Source of the DNA: Bacteroidota bacterium
GTDB lineage: Bacteria; Bacteroidota; Bacteroidia; Flavobacteriales; Weeksellaceae
DNA: 8,720 nt
Reading direction: 5' to 3'
Assembly: GCA_023426625.1 (NCBI GenBank)
Contig: JAFAAJ010000275.1
Coordinates: forward strand, 1 to 8,720
Of the stretch, positions 1 through 6,154 are shown piece after piece. The position numbers were made by a program, and so were the translations under genes. The stretch's first letter is position 1, and each line of letters starts with the position of its first letter. The notes below the pieces were generated by a model. It made no database searches. It was not told where the DNA came from and saw only the letters and a program-made list of their open reading frames with translations.

Positions 1-144
1 CCTTTGATCAGACTGAATATGGCAAAAATGATGGGGCTTAAATATGAATTTACCTACCCTACGGAAAGCCTGATTGCATGTTTGATCTGGTGTTCAATTT
101 TCATTTTCGGTTCTTATTTGATTTTGAAAAAGAGGGATTGGTAG
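1..144 (+). CDS. C-terminal end of a membrane protein, probably an ABC transporter permease (5' truncated)
   Basis: The frame is open from the first base to a TAG at 142-144 and gives 47 residues. A charged, aromatic stretch (GLKYEFTYPTESL) is followed by one hydrophobic helix (about residues 24-42, with IWCSIFIFGSYLILKK) and a short basic tail ending KKRDW. A final helix followed by a Lys/Arg-Asp-aromatic tail is typical of ABC-2 type permease subunits, which form the membrane channel of ABC exporters; that assignment is from family style only. No ATPase partner is visible because the gene begins outside the window. The coding frame itself is convincing; the product name is tentative. Confidence 0.55.
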   Translation, partial: PLIRLNMAKMMGLKYEFTYPTESLIACLIWCSIFIFGSYLILKKRDW

Positions 145-184
145 TTTTTTAAGGATTAAAAAATTTAAGAATTTAAATATTGTG

Positions 185-214
185 AAGTGGTTCGTTTTTC
201 GGATCACTTTTTTT
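185..214 (+). terminator. Rho-independent terminator after the permease fragment
   Basis: A 10-bp stem (AAGTGGTTCG paired with CGGATCACTT, including two G-U pairs) closes a TTTTT loop. A seven-T run (208-214), which includes the last two stem bases, follows. It lies 40 nt past the permease stop. It also ends only 15 nt before the ATG of the next gene, so it could instead act as an element in that gene's leader. Confidence 0.7.
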
Positions 215-229
215 ATTAATTTTATTTAA

Positions 230-868
230 ATGATTTCATTGAAAAAAATACATTATGTTCCTGGATTGATCAGCGCAGTATTAATCCCCATTTTGTTTTG
301 GTATTTTATAAATCAAAAATATAAAGAGATAAATATTTCTGTCATTGATGTAGGAATTCCCAAAAAATTATCGGATGACAAAAGTAATTACCAATATACC
401 TTTGAACCCAATAGAAACTGGAATTATAAAAAAATAAAAGTTGACAGGAATAAAGCCAAGGAAAATTCAAAATTCTATGTCTCAGAAATAAAAAAACTTC
501 AAAAACACAACAAAAAAAATACAGGGATTGAATTTATTCTGGATGATAAAAATACATATGGTGATTTTGTTTCTTTACTAAATGATATGCATATCGGTAA
601 ACATGAAACTTACGCTATTGATTTAGAAAAAACAGGGCATTTATTTGCTGTTGTAAATTATATAGATCCTAATATACAAGAGCTCGACATACCCATCTTT
701 ACGTGCGGAACATATTATAATAATACAAAATATGAAGAAAATTATTTATCCCGAACAGAAAAATTCTTAATCGCTTTACCAAAAGAATCCTACTATATCA
801 TTTTTGGATTTTTAATATTTTTGAATATTTCTATGTTGAGCATTAAAGAAAGATTTCAATTCACTTAA
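230..868 (+). CDS. hypothetical protein with N- and C-terminal membrane segments, 212 aa
   Basis: I do not recognise this family. The protein starts with a short basic segment (MISLKKIHYVPG) and a hydrophobic helix at about residues 9-27. A mostly hydrophilic, Lys/Asn/Tyr-rich domain of about 155 residues follows, then a second helix at about 187-204 and a short basic tail. This predicts a bitopic-hairpin protein with the central domain outside the cytoplasm. The stretch around residues 99-132 (IEFILDD then FVSLLNDMHIG) faintly recalls the periplasmic fold of ExbD/TolR proteins, but those have a single N-terminal helix, so I do not assign that name. A single cysteine (C159) is present. The gene is markedly AT-rich: about 25% G+C over 301-540 by hand count, against roughly 37-52% in sampled alaS lines. 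It has no visible Shine-Dalgarno site or clear promoter. A neighbour or operon link is not supported. Confidence 0.8.
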   Translation: MISLKKIHYVPGLISAVLIPILFWYFINQKYKEINISVIDVGIPKKLSDDKSNYQYTFEPNRNWNYKKIKVDRNKAKENSKFYVSEIKKLQKHNKKNTGIEFILDDKNTYGDFVSLLNDMHIGKHETYAIDLEKTGHLFAVVNYIDPNIQELDIPIFTCGTYYNNTKYEENYLSRTEKFLIALPKESYYIIFGFLIFLNISMLSIKERFQFT

Positions 869-870
869 AA

Positions 871-898
871 TAAAAAGACTGCCTTTCGACAGTCCTTT
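871..898 (-). terminator. terminator of the sigma/msrAB cluster
   Basis: On the minus strand GGACTG, the loop TCGAAAGG and CAGTC form a 5-bp stem (877-881 with 890-894) followed by TTTTTATTTT. It sits 17 nt beyond the msrAB stop. On the plus strand the downstream tract is interrupted (CCTTTCATC), so it should work mainly for the minus-strand operon, with weaker use for the convergent 212-residue gene. Confidence 0.7.
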
Positions 899-914
899 CA
901 TCTCCTTCTTACAT

Positions 915-2030
915 TCATTTCTTGTCTTTTTCAAGCAAAGGGAGGTATTCTTCATATCCTTTTTTCTCCATTTCTTCTTTCGGAATGAATTTCAGGGATG
1001 CACTGTTAATACAATAACGCAGACCTCCTTTATCTTCAGGACCATCTGTAAATACATGTCCCAAATGCGCATCACCGGTTTTACTTCTTACCTCTACTCT
1101 TGTCATTCCGTGAGATTTGTCTAATTTTTCATTGATCAGATTTTTCGTAATCGGTTTTGAAAAACTTGGCCATCCGCAACCGGACTCAAATTTATCTGTT
1201 GAAACGAATAACGGCTCTCCTGTGGTAATATCTACATAGATCCCGTCACGAAATTCTTTATCGTATTCGTTGGTATAAGGTCTTTCCGTTGCATTATTCT
1301 GGGTAACATCATACTGCAGAGGAGTCAGTTTTCTCTTTAATGTTTCCTGATCCGGCTTTTGGTATTTCGCTTTCGGAAGCGGGTTGGCTTTTCTTGCCAT
1401 TTCAAAAAGTCCAGGTTCAATGTGGCAATATCCTCCCGGATTTTTATCCAGATAATCCTGATGATAATCTTCTGCCCTGTAGAAGTTCTTTAAAGGAATC
1501 GTTTCCACCACTATCGGTTTGCTGTAATTTTTAGCCAACTTCTGAACTTCTTCTTTAATGATACTTTCATCCGCTTTGTCGGTATAATAAATCCCGGTTC
1601 TGTACTGATCTCCTCTATCATTTCCCTGCTTATTGATGCTTGTAGGATCGATGGTTTTGAAATACAGATTGATGAGAAGCTTCAGGTCGACCTGTTCAGG
1701 ATCATATTTTACCTTTACGGTTTCCGCAAAACCTGTTGTATGACTTATCACTTCTTCATACGTAGGGTTTTCGGTATTTCCGTTGGCATATCCAACCTCT
1801 GTTCCCACCACTCCTCGAATTTGTTGAAAAAAGTGCTCCGTTCCCCAAAAACATCCGCCTGCAAAATAGATTTCTCTTACATTTTTACTGTCCATAATGG
1901 TCTCATTTTCTTTTTTAATTTCCGTTGATCCGGATTTCGCCGAATCCTTACAACTTGTTGCAAAAACTGCTATACCCAGAACGATTCCGAGTAATATGAG
2001 TATATTTTTCATTTTTTTCTTTTTATCCAT
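915..2030 (-). CDS. msrAB: exported MsrA-MsrB fusion lipoprotein, peptide methionine sulfoxide reductase
   Basis: This bifunctional enzyme reduces both S- and R-epimers of methionine sulfoxide in oxidised proteins. From the chosen start (371 aa) the order is a basic n-region and hydrophobic helix, a lipobox ending ATSC (Cys27), a linker, an MsrA domain of about residues 52-215 and an MsrB domain of about 230-365. MsrA shows the catalytic GCFWG motif (Cys60) and a candidate resolving Cys202 in GGYCHIE. MsrB shows CGWPSF (Cys285, likely resolving), HLGHVF and the catalytic RYCINSASL (Cys340). The two zinc CxxC pairs found in many MsrB proteins are absent, as in the PilB type, and there is no fused thioredoxin domain. 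The lipobox places it in the envelope, facing the periplasm or the surface. The ATG at 2030 overlaps the preceding stop (TAATG), which favours coupled translation. ATG 2012 would give a more standard signal peptide, and the in-frame ATG at 2060 is unlikely because it lies inside the upstream gene. Confidence 0.95.
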   Translation of the reverse strand: MDKKKKMKNILILLGIVLGIAVFATSCKDSAKSGSTEIKKENETIMDSKNVREIYFAGGCFWGTEHFFQQIRGVVGTEVGYANGNTENPTYEEVISHTTGFAETVKVKYDPEQVDLKLLINLYFKTIDPTSINKQGNDRGDQYRTGIYYTDKADESIIKEEVQKLAKNYSKPIVVETIPLKNFYRAEDYHQDYLDKNPGGYCHIEPGLFEMARKANPLPKAKYQKPDQETLKRKLTPLQYDVTQNNATERPYTNEYDKEFRDGIYVDITTGEPLFVSTDKFESGCGWPSFSKPITKNLINEKLDKSHGMTRVEVRSKTGDAHLGHVFTDGPEDKGGLRYCINSASLKFIPKEEMEKKGYEEYLPLLEKDKK

Positions 2031-2482
2031 TATTTTTTCATTTGAAATATCATCATCCATCCAAATCCCAAAAGCATCAGGTCTTTCAGGATAAAAAAGT
2101 ATGTAACGGGAATTCCGTCCACTACTTTCCAGATACCCGGTGTGGTAAACAGATAACTCAGTGTTACCAGAAAAGTAATGATCATTCCTATTCCTGCATA
2201 TCTTCTTAGAAATGCAAATTTCACACTAAAAATCAATAGTAAGGCAATGATAATTTCTATAACTCCGATAGTATTTGACACTGCCTGAACACTCATCACG
2301 TCATACACAAATGAGGTCAGAAAATGATTTTCCACTAAAGATTTTATTGCTGCGGCTTCCGTTGGGGTAAATTTAAAGATCCCAATCCACAATAAAATAA
2401 GTGCTGCTCCGAATAAAGAGAGGTAATAACCGAATGATGAAACAGAATTTTTGTTGTCGATTTCTGTAGTAGTTCCGTCCAT
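2030..2482 (-). CDS. DUF417 (YkgB/RclC-like) four-helix inner-membrane protein
   Basis: The 150-residue protein has four predicted membrane helices (about 18-37, 70-90, 96-113, 126-147). It also has the family's characteristic LLWIGIFKFTPTEAAAI stretch followed by a conserved LVEN, and a FFILKDLMLLG motif in the last helix. These match the DUF417 family. A characterised member is E. coli RclC (YkgB), encoded in the RclR-controlled reactive-chlorine resistance locus; its biochemical role is not firmly known. The protein contains no cysteine, so it is not a thiol-disulfide relay for the neighbouring reductase. It lies 80 nt after the anti-sigma gene, and its stop shares one base with the msrAB start, so the two are almost certainly cotranscribed. 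The ATG at 2482 is preceded by AT-rich sequence without a Shine-Dalgarno site. DoxX-like membrane proteins are the main alternative family. Confidence 0.85.
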   Translation of the reverse strand: MDGTTTEIDNKNSVSSFGYYLSLFGAALILLWIGIFKFTPTEAAAIKSLVENHFLTSFVYDVMSVQAVSNTIGVIEIIIALLLIFSVKFAFLRRYAGIGMIITFLVTLSYLFTTPGIWKVVDGIPVTYFFILKDLMLLGFGWMMIFQMKK

Positions 2483-2517
2483 AGATTTAAGATTTTGAAT
2501 GAATACTTTTATTATTT

Positions 2518-2553
2518 CAAAAGTATAGTCGGAACCATTTCAAAATCCTGACA
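2518..2553 (-). promoter_or_regulatory. candidate internal promoter(s) ahead of the DUF417-msrAB genes
   Basis: The 80-nt gap between the anti-sigma and DUF417 genes holds two overlapping promoter-like arrangements on the minus strand. One is TACTTTTG (2525-2518), matching the Bacteroidetes -7 consensus TAnnTTTG, with a TTTTG at 2545-2541 only 15 nt upstream, shorter than the usual spacing. The other is TGTCAGG (2553-2547), 15 nt, then CGACTATA (2531-2524), which resembles a generic ECF-type -35/-10 pair. Either would transcribe the two effector genes separately from the sigma and anti-sigma genes. Pattern match only. Confidence 0.4.
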
Positions 2554-2562
2554 AAATTTTTA

Positions 2563-2835
2563 CTATGAATCCAGTTTTCCTAGTATTTTATTTTTAAATT
2601 CCTGAGTTTCAGAAACATTCATTTCATTCTCTTCTGTCTGAGAAAATTTTCTTTTGAGAATATCATCCAGGATCTGCAATTTTTTCTGATACGCTCTGCA
2701 CCATTTACAAATCTTCAGATGTACGGACAATTTCCAGTTTTCCTGAGTGGAGATGGTTCCCGAATTACGTTTTTCCATCAGTAAAGTCGCTTTACTACAC
2801 GGTAAAAAAACAAGATGAATCAATTTTGTCAACAT
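2563..2835 (-). CDS. small soluble zinc-binding anti-sigma factor (zf-HC2/ZAS type), 90 aa
   Basis: Family members bind and silence a partner ECF sigma factor, and in RsrA/ChrR-like cases release it when the zinc thiols are oxidised. The sequence shows Cys13 (PCSKATLLMEK), then His39, Cys43 and Cys46 in HLKICKWCR, giving Cys-x25-His-x3-Cys-x2-Cys, the ZAS zinc-site pattern. The segment from residue 14 to 56 reads like the usual helical zf-HC2 fold, followed by a charged tail of about 30 residues. There is no transmembrane helix, unlike most membrane anti-sigma factors, so it should act in the cytoplasm. The start at 2835 lies 2 nt after the sigma gene stop, implying translational coupling and stoichiometric production. 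An in-frame ATG at 2865 lies inside the sigma gene and adds ten residues not needed for the fold. No other cysteines are present in the chosen product. Confidence 0.85.
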   Translation of the reverse strand: MLTKLIHLVFLPCSKATLLMEKRNSGTISTQENWKLSVHLKICKWCRAYQKKLQILDDILKRKFSQTEENEMNVSETQEFKNKILGKLDS

Positions 2836-2837
2836 TC

Positions 2838-3398
2838 TTATGTGCTTTTGTGATTGGCAAACCATTTAAAATCCAGGCATTCTCTGAGCTGCATTCTTCC
2901 CCTTTGCAGAACCTTCCAGAGATTAGTCGCAGAAATAGCAAGTTCCTGACTTACTTCCGGCGCTTTTTTTTCCTGAAGATAATACATTTTCAACGGAATT
3001 TTCCATTTCAAAGGCAAATCTTCAATACATTTTTCCAATGCAGCCGTAAAATCTATATCATCTAAAAGTTCAGTTTCCGATAATGAATTCCAGTCATTCA
3101 AAACATCATTACTTTTCCAGGAACCTGTTTCATCAAAGAAACGATCAAGACTGATGCTTTGTTCATGTTTATACTTTTTACGGTAAAAATCGGCTACTTT
3201 TCTGTTAAGAATGGTCATTAACCACGTTAAAGGCTGACTTTTCCCCTCAAAAGATTCATACGATGAAAATGCAGCTATAAAAACCTCCTGAACCACATCC
3301 TGAGCCTCTTCCTTATCTGAAAGCAAATACATTGCTCTCTTCAAAAGAGATCCGGAATACTGTTCTACCCAGTTTTTCAGCAGTTCACTTTTTACCAT
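2838..3398 (-). CDS. ECF-type RNA polymerase sigma-70 factor
   Basis: This 186-residue protein has the two-domain architecture of ECF sigma factors, which redirect RNA polymerase to a small stress regulon. Region 2 spans about residues 13-77, with the core-binding EEAQDVVQEVFIAAF and the -10 recognition helix WLMTILNRKVADFYRKK. A linker of about 40 residues follows (SISLDRFFDETGSWKSNDVL). Region 4 covers about 120-175, with the -35-binding helix-turn-helix APEVSQELAISATNLWKVLQ and RGRMQLRECL. The ATNLWKVLQRGRMQLRECL ending is typical of a subfamily that travels with a small zinc anti-sigma gene, as here. It is the first gene of the minus-strand cluster. An AAGGA directly abuts the ATG, too close for a normal Shine-Dalgarno; the start is supported by the typical N-terminus (MVKSELLKNWVEQY). 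The inducing signal is inferred from the neighbours to be oxidative. Confidence 0.93.
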   Translation of the reverse strand: MVKSELLKNWVEQYSGSLLKRAMYLLSDKEEAQDVVQEVFIAAFSSYESFEGKSQPLTWLMTILNRKVADFYRKKYKHEQSISLDRFFDETGSWKSNDVLNDWNSLSETELLDDIDFTAALEKCIEDLPLKWKIPLKMYYLQEKKAPEVSQELAISATNLWKVLQRGRMQLRECLDFKWFANHKST

Positions 3399-3399
3399 T

Positions 3400-3419
3400 C
3401 CTTAAGTAACCTTTAGTAA
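3400..3419 (-). repeat. tandem 10-bp repeat in the sigma gene leader
   Basis: On the minus strand TTACTAAAGG is followed immediately by TTACTTAAGG, one mismatch in ten. The pair ends one base before the sigma gene ATG and covers the predicted transcription start at about 3415. It could be a regulator site or chance in an AT-rich leader. Confidence 0.5.
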
Positions 3420-3421
3420 GT

Positions 3422-3453
3422 CAAATATAATCGGATTACTTAGTTTCACCAAA
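3422..3453 (-). promoter_or_regulatory. promoter of the sigma factor cluster, Bacteroidetes housekeeping type
   Basis: On the minus strand TTTG (3453-3450), 20 nt, then TATATTTG (3429-3422) match the Bacteroidetes primary-sigma consensus (TTG, 17-23 nt, TAnnTTTG) without mismatch. The expected start site is near 3415, giving a leader of about 16 nt. This implies basal expression of the sigma and anti-sigma genes by the housekeeping polymerase. Confidence 0.65.
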
Positions 3454-3474
3454 GTGTTTTTTTCTTTAAATTTG
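3444..3474 (+). promoter_or_regulatory. probable alaS promoter
   Basis: TAAATTTG (3467-3474) is a full match to the -7 box. An imperfect -33 box TTTC (3444-3447) lies 19 nt upstream. The expected start is near 3481, leaving a leader of about 34 nt before the alaS ATG. The -33 region abuts the -33 region of the opposed sigma promoter, so the two promoters are back to back. Confidence 0.5.
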
Positions 3475-3514
3475 CATCTTATCAAAAAACCGTAAAAGCA
3501 AGCAATACATACTT

Positions 3515-6118
3515 ATGACATCACAAGAGATACGTCAGAAATTTTTAGATTATTTTAAAAGTAAAGACCACCTTATCGTTCCTTCAGCTCCTATCGTCCT
3601 GAAAGACGACCCGACATTAATGTTTTCCAATTCCGGAATGACGCAATTCAAAGATTTTTTCCTAGGTTATAAAACACCTACTTCTTCAAGAATTGCCGAT
3701 ACACAGAAATGTCTGAGAGTTTCAGGAAAACATAACGATCTGGATGATGTAGGTAGAGATACTTATCATCACACCATGTTCGAAATGTTAGGAAACTGGT
3801 CTTTTGGTGATTATTTCAAAAAAGATGCTATTGCTTTTGCCTGGGAATTATTGACGGAAGTTTACGGAATTCCGAAAGAAAACCTTTATGTAACGATTTT
3901 TGAAGGTGATGCTTCGGAAAAGTTAGAAAGAGACCAGGATGCATATAATTTCTGGAAGTCTCATATTTCTGAGGATAGAATCATCAACGGAAACAAGAAA
4001 GACAACTTCTGGGAAATGGGAGCAAGCGGACCTTGCGGACCTTGTTCCGAGATCCACGTGGATTTAAGAAGCGAAGAAGAAAAAGCAAAGATTTCCGGAT
4101 TAGATCTAGTAAACAACGATCATCCACAGGTTGTGGAAATCTGGAATCTCGTTTTCATGCAATACAACCGTAAAGCAGACGGAACACTGGAAAACCTTCC
4201 TGCAAAACATATTGACACAGGAATGGGATTTGAACGTCTTTGTATGGCACTTCAAGGGAAGTCTTCCAACTATGATACCGATGTTTTCACCCCTATCATT
4301 GCTAAAGTTGAAGAACTTTCAGGTAAAAAATATACAGGAATTTTAGAAGACGAAAAAGATATTGCGATCCGTGTGGTTGTTGACCACATCAGAGCGGTTT
4401 CTTTCGCTATTGCGGACGGACAGTTGCCTTCAAACGGAGGAGCCGGATACGTGATCAGAAGGATTTTAAGAAGAGGAATTTCTTATTCTTACAGATTCTT
4501 AGGAATGCAGGAGCCCTTCCTTTACAAGTTAGTTGCAGTTTTACAGGAGCAAATGGGTAAATTCTTCCCTGAACTTGAAAAACAAGGAAAATTAGTTTCA
4601 GAAGTGATCAAAAGTGAGGAAGAATCTTTCCTTAAAACTATTGAAACAGGTTTAATCAGAGTTGAAAAATTAATTCAGCAGACTATTGCAAATAATGCTA
4701 AAGTTCTACCAAGCGAAGAAGTTTTCGAATTGTATGACACTTATGGTTTCCCGGATGACTTAACAAGAATTATTGCTGAAGAAAAAGGATTAACGATTGA
4801 TGAAGCTGGTTTTGAAGCTGAAATGGAAAAGCAAAAACAACGTTCCAAGAAAGATTCTGCTTCTAAAGTCTACGACTGGGTAGTATTAGAAGAAAAACCT
4901 GAAACATTCGTAGGTTACGATCAGATTGAAACCGAAACATACATCACTCGATACAGAAAGGTAGAAAATAAAGACGGAGAATTTTATCAGGTGGTACTAA
5001 GCAACTCTCCTTTCTATCCTGAAGGAGGAGGTCAGATCGGTGATAAAGGAGTTCTTGAAAATGCAGTGGAAAGCTTCGAAGTTTTAGAAACGAAAAAAGA
5101 AAACGGATTGATCATTTCCTTGATCAACGGACTTCCGAAAGATGCAGGAGCTGTTTTCTATGCGAAAGTAAATGCAAGTGAAAGAAAAAATTCACAGGCC
5201 AACCACTCCGGAACTCACCTTTTACATGAAGCTTTAAGAGAAGTTTTAGGAACTCATGTAGAACAAAAAGGTTCTTATGTAGGCCCTGATTATTTAAGAT
5301 TCGACTTTTCTCATTTCAGTAAAATGACTGAAGAAGAACTGACTTTGGTAGAAGAAAAAGTAAATGCAAAGATCAAGGAAAGTATTGCATTGCAGGAATT
5401 CAGAAACATTCCTATTCAGGAGGCTTTGGATAAAGGTGCAATGGCTTTGTTCGGTGAAAAATATGGTGATAGTGTAAGAATGATCCAATTTGGAAGTTCC
5501 AAAGAGCTTTGTGGAGGTACTCACGTGAAAAACACCAGCGAAATCGGTCATTTCAAAATAGTTTCCGAAAGCTCTGCAGCTGCAGGAATCAGAAGAATTG
5601 AAGCTATTTCTGGAGATAAATCTGAGGAATATTTCAAAAACCTGGAGAAACAAATTGCTGAACTTTCTCAATTGCTGAAGTCTAAAGATGTTGTAAAATC
5701 TATTGAAAAATTAATTGATGAAAACACTTCTTTAAAAGCTGAAGTTGATGCTCTGAAAAAGGAAAAAGCAAAAGGCGAAATCAGTGAATGGAAAAATGCT
5801 TATGAGCAAAAAGGTGACAAACAGTTATTGGTGAAGAAAACGTCTCTGGATGCAGGTTCTGTAAAAGACATCGTTTTCCAGTTGAAGAAAGAAATCCCGA
5901 CATCTATTACCGTAGTTATTTCTGATGCAGATGGAAAACCAATGATCACAGTGGGCGTTTCTGACGATTTAGCCGCTTCATATCAAGCCGGAGCTATCGT
6001 TAAGGAATTGGCAAAAGAGATTCAAGGAGGAGGAGGCGGAAATCCGGGCTTTGCAACAGCAGGAGGTAAAAACCTTGCCGGTATAGAAAACGCTTATCAG
6101 AAAGCTTTAAATATCTAA
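3515..6118 (+). CDS. alaS: alanyl-tRNA synthetase
   Basis: AlaRS charges tRNA-Ala with alanine in the cytoplasm and hydrolyses mischarged Ser- and Gly-tRNA-Ala. The 867-residue length is normal for bacteria (E. coli about 876). In order: a class II catalytic core (residues 1 to about 240) opening with MTSQEIRQKFLDYFKSKDH, containing FEMLGNWSFGDYF and motif 3 as GMGFER (236-241); a helical tRNA-recognition domain with GGAGYVIRRILRRG; an editing domain with the zinc site HSGTH (564-568) and CGGTH (666-670); a coiled-coil segment rich in Lys/Glu; and a C-terminal DHHA1 domain with five consecutive glycines (838-842) then NPGFATAGG. All key residues are present and there is no frameshift. The start follows a leader without a Shine-Dalgarno site. 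The gene is monocistronic, diverging from the sigma cluster and ending in its own terminator; the link to the sigma cluster is positional only. Confidence 0.99.
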   Translation: MTSQEIRQKFLDYFKSKDHLIVPSAPIVLKDDPTLMFSNSGMTQFKDFFLGYKTPTSSRIADTQKCLRVSGKHNDLDDVGRDTYHHTMFEMLGNWSFGDYFKKDAIAFAWELLTEVYGIPKENLYVTIFEGDASEKLERDQDAYNFWKSHISEDRIINGNKKDNFWEMGASGPCGPCSEIHVDLRSEEEKAKISGLDLVNNDHPQVVEIWNLVFMQYNRKADGTLENLPAKHIDTGMGFERLCMALQGKSSNYDTDVFTPIIAKVEELSGKKYTGILEDEKDIAIRVVVDHIRAVSFAIADGQLPSNGGAGYVIRRILRRGISYSYRFLGMQEPFLYKLVAVLQEQMGKFFPELEKQGKLVSEVIKSEEESFLKTIETGLIRVEKLIQQTIANNAKVLPSEEVFELYDTYGFPDDLTRIIAEEKGLTIDEAGFEAEMEKQKQRSKKDSASKVYDWVVLEEKPETFVGYDQIETETYITRYRKVENKDGEFYQVVLSNSPFYPEGGGQIGDKGVLENAVESFEVLETKKENGLIISLINGLPKDAGAVFYAKVNASERKNSQANHSGTHLLHEALREVLGTHVEQKGSYVGPDYLRFDFSHFSKMTEEELTLVEEKVNAKIKESIALQEFRNIPIQEALDKGAMALFGEKYGDSVRMIQFGSSKELCGGTHVKNTSEIGHFKIVSESSAAAGIRRIEAISGDKSEEYFKNLEKQIAELSQLLKSKDVVKSIEKLIDENTSLKAEVDALKKEKAKGEISEWKNAYEQKGDKQLLVKKTSLDAGSVKDIVFQLKKEIPTSITVVISDADGKPMITVGVSDDLAASYQAGAIVKELAKEIQGGGGGNPGFATAGGKNLAGIENAYQKALNI

Positions 6119-6121
6119 AAT

Positions 6122-6153
6122 AAAAAAGGAAGTCGATTTGACTTCCTTTTTTT
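6122..6153. terminator. strong bidirectional terminator between alaS and the convergent gene
   Basis: An A-rich arm (AAAAAAGGAAGTC, 6122-6134) pairs over 13 bp with GACTTCCTTTTTT (from 6140), with a GATTT loop. Both strands end in a T run, so it serves alaS on the plus strand and the coiled-coil gene on the minus strand. Confidence 0.9.
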
Positions 6154-6154
6154 A

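Noticed and set aside
1340..2094. Three plus-strand frames of 62-65 codons opposite msrAB and the end of the DUF417 gene
   Set aside because: They are antisense shadows of well-supported genes, with composition dictated by the complementary codons.
2826..3065. 79-codon plus-strand frame across the sigma/anti-sigma junction
   Set aside because: It is antisense to two genes with clear motifs and is Phe/Arg-rich shadow sequence.
3399..3403. AAGGA as the Shine-Dalgarno site of the sigma gene
   Set aside because: It touches the ATG with no spacer, so it cannot pair with 16S rRNA in the usual geometry; Flavobacteriia rarely rely on such sites.
5294..5671. 125-codon minus-strand frame opposite alaS
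   Set aside because: It lies wholly inside the alaS editing domain, is Phe/Ser/Cys-rich as expected of an antisense shadow, and has no promoter or recognisable motif.
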